Assembly (NCBI GenBank): GCA_002702705.1
Contig: PABH01000042.1
Span: forward strand, 186,001-250,000
Direction of reading: 5' to 3'
DNA length: 64,000 nucleotides
Origin: Anaerolineaceae bacterium
Lineage (GTDB): Bacteria > Chloroflexota > Anaerolineae > Anaerolineales > Anaerolineaceae
Positions 58,375 to 64,000 of this stretch are shown in pieces. The notes under the pieces are model-generated. The model was not told where the DNA came from, searched no databases, and saw only the letters and a list, made by a program, of their open reading frames with translations. The translations under genes were made by a program, and so were the position numbers. The number at the start of each line of letters is the position of its first letter. The first letter of the stretch is position 1.

Positions 58375-59475
58375 TTAACGTTTGTAAATTGATTTAGCTT
58401 GTATTAACGCATCCGTATTTTCCAAAAAATCACAGGTTGAACTTAATTGGTTAACAGAACCAAAAAGACCAGTTGATCTTAAGGAAGAGTCTTTAATTAC
58501 AGATTGAATTAACTGAGCGATTTGATCACCACCCATGACACGGAAAGGGCGGTCGTGAAAAAACTGACAGGAGGTTTTAATCGGTTTTGTCAAATCGAGT
58601 TGATTATGATTTTGTGCCAGAATTTCATAAACAGCACACAGGTTGTTTTCACGTGTTTGCCAATCAACGGCATTCAAGGTTTTGTTTATAAGTGGTGTAA
58701 GCTCTTTCGCATTATTTAATTTTTGAAAAGCCGATCCAAACCATTTGCTGTAAGGCGCAAACTGCTTCTCTTGCAAAAAAGCCAAACGCATACAGACATG
58801 AATAAGGCGAGTTGTTATGATACGAGAACCAATGTCATCACCAACTGAACCTGTACGGCCAACAAAATGCTCTTCCTGTCCAATATAGCTCCAGGCGGAA
58901 GCCATTTGGTACAACCAGACATCATTTGGATAATAAGAAAGGTTTTTGCGGATAGTTTCTAACCCAAGTTGATCATAAAAGACAGCGCCGCTGGTTAATG
59001 AAAGCAGCACGTGTTCGGAAAAAGTTAACCAATCCAAATGATTCGGATTTCTCCAACGGTCTTGACCAAGCTGTTGATCAAAGTAACCTGCTATGGTGGT
59101 GATCTCAATCAGGTGTTCAACCGGTCCGCTGTTTATTTCTTGAAACAATCGCACACCAATATTGTCCGGTGATCCGAAATTGGTGGGGTAACCTTTATAT
59201 GTATATGGTAAATGATCTCGTAAACATTGGTTTATGGATTCTTTTTCTTCCAGAAAGTTTTTCTCAGGTAAAAAGAGAATCAAACGGGGACCCCACATGT
59301 GATCCCGGGACATCGGTGTATCATATCCAATCACGTCCGATCCAAAACCAATCAAAGCAGCACTGTAGCTTAAATTTGGAAAATATAAAACCAAAATCGG
59401 TTTGACAACTTCTTCATAAAAAGTTTGGCTTAATGTCAAACCGGGAATAAAGGCGGGCATTTTTGATAAATCCAT
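58375..59475 (-). CDS. DUF4037-domain protein, nucleotidyltransferase-like
   Basis: A 366-residue soluble protein of the DUF4037 group. The N-terminal part carries a nucleotidyltransferase-like Gly-Ser-Asp (about 45-47) in LIGFGSDVIGYDTPMSRDHMWG, with Asp and His residues spaced as in minimal nucleotidyltransferases, followed by helical domains. The substrate is unknown; similarity to kanamycin or aminoglycoside nucleotidyltransferase folds is generic. The start has GGAG 7-8 bases upstream. It is divergent from the GNAT-like gene. Confidence 0.8.
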   Translation of the reverse strand: MDLSKMPAFIPGLTLSQTFYEEVVKPILVLYFPNLSYSAALIGFGSDVIGYDTPMSRDHMWGPRLILFLPEKNFLEEKESINQCLRDHLPYTYKGYPTNFGSPDNIGVRLFQEINSGPVEHLIEITTIAGYFDQQLGQDRWRNPNHLDWLTFSEHVLLSLTSGAVFYDQLGLETIRKNLSYYPNDVWLYQMASAWSYIGQEEHFVGRTGSVGDDIGSRIITTRLIHVCMRLAFLQEKQFAPYSKWFGSAFQKLNNAKELTPLINKTLNAVDWQTRENNLCAVYEILAQNHNQLDLTKPIKTSCQFFHDRPFRVMGGDQIAQLIQSVIKDSSLRSTGLFGSVNQLSSTCDFLENTDALIQAKSIYKR

Positions 59476-59580
59476 GATTGCACTCCAATTTGAATTTATA
59501 GACCACTTTATTAACAGCTTTAATCGATGGAAAAGATTTCTTATGTCATAATAAGAGCAGTCTATTTACAAGGATATCGC

Positions 59581-60693
59581 ATGAAGATTACACAGGTAAA
59601 CACGAAAAAGGACCTCAAACGGTTCATTAAACTGCCGTATACTTTATACCATAACGACCCGGTTTGGGTGCCGCCTTTACACAGTGATATAAAAGCTCAG
59701 TTTGACCCTCAAAAGAATCCTTTCTTAAGTCATTGCAAAACAGCTTTATTTTTATTATGGAATGAGGAGCAAATTATTGGTCGAATTGCTGCTTTTTATG
59801 ATGAATTAGCCAATCATTTCTGGAAAGAACCTGTGGGACTATTTGGCTATTTTGAGTGCATCCCAAATGAAAAAGCTGCCCAGTTATTGTTAAAAACCGC
59901 CAAAGAATGGCTGAATCAAAACGGAATGACAAAAATGAGGGGTCCCTGGAGTTTTGTCACCCAGGAATGGGGCAGCGTGATCGAAGGATTTGTACCCTCC
60001 CCAGTGGTCATGTCACCTTACAATCCACCAATTTACAACCAATACTACGCTGAATTTGGTCTGGAAAAAATAAAAGACCTTGTGGTTTACGCCATAGATG
60101 CAGCAAAAGATTATCAAATTCCGGAGCGGATATTATCTTTAACGGACAAAGTAAGTAGACGATATGGAATCCAAACCCGTATTTTAGATCTGAAAAAACT
60201 AGACCGAGATGCAGAAAAAATCATTTCTCTTTCGAATGAAAGTCTGGTAAAGAATTGGGGGTATTCACCGGTAACGGAAGCTGAAGTAAAAGCAATGGTA
60301 AAGGATTTAAAACAGATCATTCAACCGAAAGGTGTTATTTTTGCTGAGGATAAAGATGGGAAAGCAGTGGGTTTTGCGATTGCTATTCCGGATATTAATC
60401 AACTCTTAAAAGGTTTGAATGGTCGTATGCTGCCTTTGGGATGGTTTAAACTACTGCGCGGAATTCCCAAGTTAACCAGTTACCGCATGTTTGCATTAGG
60501 GGTGATTCCTGAATATCACGGGAAGGGAATCGACAGCCTGTTGTATCGGGCGTTATATGAATCGATTTTTAGTCCCAAAATGTTTATGGAAATCAACTAT
60601 GTTTTGGAAGATAATGGCCCGATGAACAATGCCATTGTTAAACTGGGCGCAGAATTAACCCGGCGATACCGGGTGTATGAGATGGGTATATGA
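59581..60693 (+). CDS. GNAT-like acyltransferase
   Basis: A 370-residue protein with an N-terminal segment (KITQVNTKKDLKRFIKLPYTLY) and a GNAT-like fold in two parts. Central ALFLLWNEEQIIGRIAAFYDE (about 57-77) resembles an acetyltransferase beta-hairpin, and LGVIPEYHGKGIDSLLYRALYE (about 305-326) is the CoA-binding loop pattern. I start at the ATG at 59581, with AAGGA upstream. The substrate is unknown. It lies 10 bases before the nitroreductase gene. Confidence 0.75.
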   Translation: MKITQVNTKKDLKRFIKLPYTLYHNDPVWVPPLHSDIKAQFDPQKNPFLSHCKTALFLLWNEEQIIGRIAAFYDELANHFWKEPVGLFGYFECIPNEKAAQLLLKTAKEWLNQNGMTKMRGPWSFVTQEWGSVIEGFVPSPVVMSPYNPPIYNQYYAEFGLEKIKDLVVYAIDAAKDYQIPERILSLTDKVSRRYGIQTRILDLKKLDRDAEKIISLSNESLVKNWGYSPVTEAEVKAMVKDLKQIIQPKGVIFAEDKDGKAVGFAIAIPDINQLLKGLNGRMLPLGWFKLLRGIPKLTSYRMFALGVIPEYHGKGIDSLLYRALYESIFSPKMFMEINYVLEDNGPMNNAIVKLGAELTRRYRVYEMGI

Positions 60694-60703
60694 GGATAAC
60701 AAA

Positions 60704-61480
60704 ATGAATTCAACAATTAACGTATTAGAAAACCGATGTTCAATCCGTTCTTATCTGGATCAAGAGTTAATGGTTGAAGAAAAAGAAACTATTTTAAACG
60801 CAGCTTACCGTGCTCCAACGGCAGGAAATATGATGTTGTATTCGATTATTGAAGTGGAGTCCAAACAAATTAAAGAGAAGTTGGTCGAAACTTGTGATAA
60901 TCAACCTTTTATTAAAAAGGCTCCTTTTGTACTAATCTTTCTGGCAGATTATCAGCGCTGGTTTGATTATTATCAACACAGTCAAGTAGAAGAGTTCTGC
61001 CAACAACAAGGAATCCCTTATCGTTTCCCACAAGAAGGGGATTTGATGATTGCCTGTTCGGACGCCTTGATCGCAGCGCAAAACGCAGTGATTGCCGCCG
61101 AATCCATGGGAATTGGTTCTTGTTATATCGGCGACATTATGGAAAATTATGAAGTTCACCGCGAAATGTTTGATCTGCCGCCCTATGTGTTTCCAATTGC
61201 AATGGTTTGTTTTGGATATCCTGCTAACAAACCGGATCAGCCAAGGCCGCGTTTTGACGGTAAATTTATCCGGTTTAAGGATTCTTACCGCCGCTTATCA
61301 CCGGATGAATTGGATGAAATGTTTAATGAACGGGAAGCGCTTTTATTTAAGAACAGACCTGAATTGAACGGTGCTGTCAATTTTGGACAGTTTCAGTATC
61401 GCCGCAAATTTGGGGCTGATTTTTCACAAGAAATGAGCCGCTCGGTTCGAGCTGCCATGGCACGTTGGTTAGAACATTAA
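60704..61480 (+). CDS. Nitroreductase-family flavoprotein
   Basis: A 258-residue FMN-dependent oxidoreductase. The N-terminal VLENRCSIRSYLDQ (about 6-19), the RAPTAGNMMLYSIIEV block (about 36-51) and the SMGIGSCYIGDIMENYE segment (about 141-157) are typical FMN-binding parts. A C-terminal extension of about 60 residues with charged helices is present. I use the ATG at 60704 with AGGAT upstream. It follows the GNAT-like gene and overlaps the convergent SLC13-type gene by 4 bases. The physiological substrate is unknown. Confidence 0.87.
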   Translation: MNSTINVLENRCSIRSYLDQELMVEEKETILNAAYRAPTAGNMMLYSIIEVESKQIKEKLVETCDNQPFIKKAPFVLIFLADYQRWFDYYQHSQVEEFCQQQGIPYRFPQEGDLMIACSDALIAAQNAVIAAESMGIGSCYIGDIMENYEVHREMFDLPPYVFPIAMVCFGYPANKPDQPRPRFDGKFIRFKDSYRRLSPDELDEMFNEREALLFKNRPELNGAVNFGQFQYRRKFGADFSQEMSRSVRAAMARWLEH

Positions 61481-63276
61481 GGATATAAAGGCCAGATTAG
61501 CGGCAGGAAAATCATCGTCATCAATAATAAAATGAGATTAAGCCAGATACCGACTTTGGTGTAATCCTTAAATAGGTACCCTCCCGGGCCAAAAATAATG
61601 ACATTGACCTGATGGCCTATCGGCATTAAGAACGATGTGGAAGCAGCAATGACAATTGCCATAACAAATGTTTGCGGGTTTGCACCTAAATTTAAGGCGG
61701 CATCAATCGCGATTGGAACAGCCAGAACGGTGGCTGCCGCATTAGAAATGACCTCTGTCAACAGAGCGGTGAGAATAAATAATCCCATCATTACTGCCAA
61801 TGCACTTTGATCCCCAATGAGCTTGATAACGGATTGTGCGATAATTTGGGCGGTACCGGTTTTTTCCATCGCCAAGCCCATAGGCAGCATACTGGCGATT
61901 AAAAAGACAGCCTTCCACTCGATGGATTGGTATGCCTCATCAATGGTGATAATGCGGCTAACCACCATTAATATTGCTCCAATCAACATGGCTGCTGAAA
62001 TATGCAAAAGTCCGCTGGCTGCGATTAGGATAACTCCTAATAAGATCAAGACAGCAAGCGGGGCTTTTTTGGAGATCTTTGTAGGCTGAAAACCCATCTC
62101 AAGCAAAATAAAATCTTGATTATTGGTGAGTTGTTTTAGTTTTTCCCGGGTACCCTGAACTAACAAGGAATCACCAATATGCAGTGGTACTTTACCAAGG
62201 CGAGAAACGAGGGTTCTTCCGTTATGCCGGATTGCCAAAACAGAAACATCAAAACGGGCCCGAAAATCTATATCCATCAAAGATTTACCATCAAACCGGC
62301 CGTATGGGGCCAACGTAATTTCGGTTTGGTGCATAGTTTGCTGATTCTCTCGAATGGTGAGTGGCGTAGTTTTGCGGTCCGGAATGGTGATAAGCTGTAA
62401 ATTATGTGTTGCATTCAAAATCGCTTCCGGATCAGCTTGAATATGAAGCTCGTCCCCTGCTTTAAATGTATAGTCCGGATAGGGTGTAAGCATTTCATCA
62501 AGACGATCATGGGGATGAATATGTACGATAAGGAATTCATGTTCTTCTTGAATAGCTGCCTGGCGGATCGTTTGGCCTACCAGGGGTGAGGAAGGCGGAA
62601 TTCGCACTTCCGTAAGATATTGCTGAATCTGGTAACGTTCTGAGAGTTCACCCCCTGGTGTGCGTTTTGGTAATAGGCGGTTTCCAATCAGGAGCATATA
62701 AATAACCCCTGTTGATAAAACAATTATTCCCATTGGGGTAAAATCAAAAAATCGAAAAGTTGGCACATTTTCATAGGTGGATAAAATGCTGGAAGCGAGA
62801 ATATTCGGCGGGGTTCCAATTAAGGTCATATTACCGCCCATTAATGATGCCCATGCTAAAGGAATTAATAATTTGGACGGTGCCAGGTTTGCTTTCCTTG
62901 AAATGGTTAACACAGCAGGTAAAAGAATCGCCACCGCACCAATATTGTTCATCACAGCAGAAAGCAGACCTACCGTTAACATAATAAAAAAGGTCAGCCT
63001 TAATTGAGATTTTCCGGCAACCTTTAAAACCCAATAAGCAATCTGTTCACCAATACCGCTGCGGGTGATGCCACCACTGACGATAAAAACGGACCAAACC
63101 GTGATAACCGCCGGGCTTGAAAAGCCTGAAAAAGCTTCCTCTGTTGTAAGAATACCGGTTAACAACAGCGCAACCATCGACATTAACGCTACAACATCAG
63201 CTCTGATTTTTTCACTGATGAATAAGAGGATGGCTATAAAAAGAATGATAAGGACGAGGATATTTTCCACACTCAT
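61477..63276 (-). CDS. SLC13/DASS-type transporter with two TrkA-C-like domains
   Basis: A 599-residue membrane protein of the SLC13/ArsB-NhaD ion-transporter group. It has about 12 membrane segments in two halves. The first half carries the LLSAVMNNIGAVAILLPAV and LIGTPPNILAS motifs (about 104-160). A central soluble region (about 210-390) contains two TrkA-C-like domains that could bind nucleotides or other ligands, and the second half carries TEVISNAAATVLAVPIAI. Members transport sulfate, dicarboxylates, phosphate or arsenite with Na+. The substrate cannot be told. Confidence 0.88.
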   Translation of the reverse strand: MSVENILVLIILFIAILLFISEKIRADVVALMSMVALLLTGILTTEEAFSGFSSPAVITVWSVFIVSGGITRSGIGEQIAYWVLKVAGKSQLRLTFFIMLTVGLLSAVMNNIGAVAILLPAVLTISRKANLAPSKLLIPLAWASLMGGNMTLIGTPPNILASSILSTYENVPTFRFFDFTPMGIIVLSTGVIYMLLIGNRLLPKRTPGGELSERYQIQQYLTEVRIPPSSPLVGQTIRQAAIQEEHEFLIVHIHPHDRLDEMLTPYPDYTFKAGDELHIQADPEAILNATHNLQLITIPDRKTTPLTIRENQQTMHQTEITLAPYGRFDGKSLMDIDFRARFDVSVLAIRHNGRTLVSRLGKVPLHIGDSLLVQGTREKLKQLTNNQDFILLEMGFQPTKISKKAPLAVLILLGVILIAASGLLHISAAMLIGAILMVVSRIITIDEAYQSIEWKAVFLIASMLPMGLAMEKTGTAQIIAQSVIKLIGDQSALAVMMGLFILTALLTEVISNAAATVLAVPIAIDAALNLGANPQTFVMAIVIAASTSFLMPIGHQVNVIIFGPGGYLFKDYTKVGIWLNLILLLMTMIFLPLIWPLYP

Positions 63277-63409
63277 ATTTTTACCGTACCAACATTATGA
63301 TTATTTCTTCATCTGAGCCAATGCTGTGCGTATAAGGTTAAGTTTACATGAGTTCGGAAAAATCTTTTCTTTGAATAGCCAGAATTTGTAACAGAAATAT
63401 TAAACAGAA

Positions 63410-63436
63410 TTAAAAAAGACTGACCTTTTTGGTCAG
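63410..63436 (-). terminator. Terminator of the DEAD-box helicase gene
   Basis: Arms CTGACC (63420-63425) and GGTCAG (63431-63436) with a T5 loop; on the minus strand a long T-rich tract follows. It lies about 30 bases after the helicase stop codon. Confidence 0.78.
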
Positions 63437-63464
63437 CCTTTTTGGTTAGTTATAAATAAATAGT

Positions 63465-64000
63465 CTAACGAGCTGTGGATCTGGGTGAAGAAGTATGGGC
63501 TTGCTGTTGAGGAAAAGCGTGTGTGATTTCACGTCTCTCGATGCTGTGCCCCATATTTTTTTCAATCATTCGTAAGATAGGGTTGTCATCCTTGGTGACA
63601 AAAGACAAAGCCATACCTTGATTTTCCATCCTGCCAGTTCGACCAATGCGGTGGGTATACGCTTCAGCAGTATCCGGCATATCAAAATTGATGACATGTG
63701 AAACCTGAGTTACATCAATACCACGAGAAGCGATATCAGTTGCAACCAAAACGTCAATTCTGCCTTGTCGGAAGCGATCCATCACTTTATCACGTTGTTT
63801 TTGAGAAAGATTACCCTGTAAGGCATCGGCATTAAAACCTTGTTTTTTTAATTTAAATGCCAGTTTGGAAGCACGGTGTTTTGTGCGGGTAAAAATCAAA
63901 ACCTGACCGATCGCTGTGGTATCCATTAATTGGATTAATGTATCCATTTTTTGTGGTTGTTCCACAGGATAAAGTGCATGCCGAACGGTATCGGCTGGTT
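63465..64000 (-). CDS. DEAD-box RNA helicase, C-terminal part, cut by window edge
   Basis: The 3' portion (178 codons) of an ATP-dependent RNA helicase; the frame is open through the right edge of the window. The visible C-terminal RecA-like domain contains [40 protein letters not shown] and HRIGRTGR, all canonical motifs (IV, V and VI). The tail is short and basic. It looks closest to RhlE/CshA-type enzymes for RNA remodelling, though the diagnostic N-terminal part is missing. Confidence 0.92.
   Translation of the reverse strand, partial: PADTVRHALYPVEQPQKMDTLIQLMDTTAIGQVLIFTRTKHRASKLAFKLKKQGFNADALQGNLSQKQRDKVMDRFRQGRIDVLVATDIASRGIDVTQVSHVINFDMPDTAEAYTHRIGRTGRMENQGMALSFVTKDDNPILRMIEKNMGHSIERREITHAFPQQQAHTSSPRSTAR

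Noticed and set aside
1-64000. CRISPR arrays, tRNA or rRNA genes, prophage or integrase genes
   Set aside because: I looked in all larger gaps and saw no regularly spaced repeats, cloverleaf-like sequences, rRNA signatures or phage genes.

Overview
The window is a densely coded, AT-leaning bacterial chromosome segment with about 55 protein genes and no rRNA, tRNA, CRISPR array or prophage that I can see. The gene mix suggests a Chloroflexota bacterium, perhaps Anaerolineae. The hints are large PAS/GAF sensor proteins, a DUF2089 zinc-ribbon plus SHOCT-like operon, chromosomal ArmA/Rmt-like rRNA methyltransferases, and MacB-type export genes with no outer-membrane partner. This assignment is inference from gene content, not from a marker gene.

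Layout. (1) 0-6 kb is a ribosome decoding-centre modification cluster. Two tandem homologues of the 16S rRNA m7G1405 methyltransferases (ArmA/Rmt family) are followed by an RsmF-like m5C methyltransferase, RsmE (m3U1498) and RsmI (2'-O-methyl C1402), with a queuosine-precursor transporter between the last two. (2) 6.2-12 kb holds a paired GGDEF diguanylate cyclase and HD-GYP phosphodiesterase, both fronted by PAS/GAF sensor arrays. (3) 12-26 kb is an envelope and stress island: M48 protease, YihY-type membrane protein, YtxH, BON, two AI-2E-type permeases, DUF3309, CsbD, GlsB/YeaQ, DUF1059, YggT, DUF1328 and PRC-barrel proteins. A NarX-like histidine kinase and two NarL-type response regulators lie in its middle. 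(4) 26-33 kb has a GPH-type transporter with a ceramidase-like hydrolase, a SixA-like phosphatase, a small non-autonomous mobile element with IS66-like ends, the DUF2089 operon, an MFS exporter and a fatty-acid desaturase. (5) 34-47 kb is mixed: rhomboid protease with guanylate kinase, a MacB-like exporter, phosphofructokinase, photolyase, a Rieske oxygenase and a TetR-controlled ABC exporter. (6) 47.8-57.2 kb is an Sfp-type phosphopantetheinyl transferase with a 2,862-residue megasynthase (KS-ACP-ACP-AT-KS-ACP-ACP-KR-DH). (7) 57.6-64 kb has a hemolysin-III protein, a DUF4037 protein, a GNAT-like protein, a nitroreductase, an SLC13-type transporter and the 3' part of a DEAD-box helicase.

Most interesting. 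First, all four carrier domains of the megasynthase have threonine where the phosphopantetheine-accepting serine should be, although a carrier-protein PPTase gene lies directly downstream and the KS, AT, KR and DH catalytic residues are intact. Second, the tandem G1405-methyltransferase homologues overlap by 4 bp; one keeps the family motifs and the other has lost several, and they share an operon with the enzyme predicted to modify the neighbouring C1407. Third, a 105-bp element has perfect 12-bp GTAA-type inverted ends and an 8-bp target duplication. Two small genes (DUF3309 and DUF1328 proteins) of 51 and 54 residues were found by reading the sequence directly.
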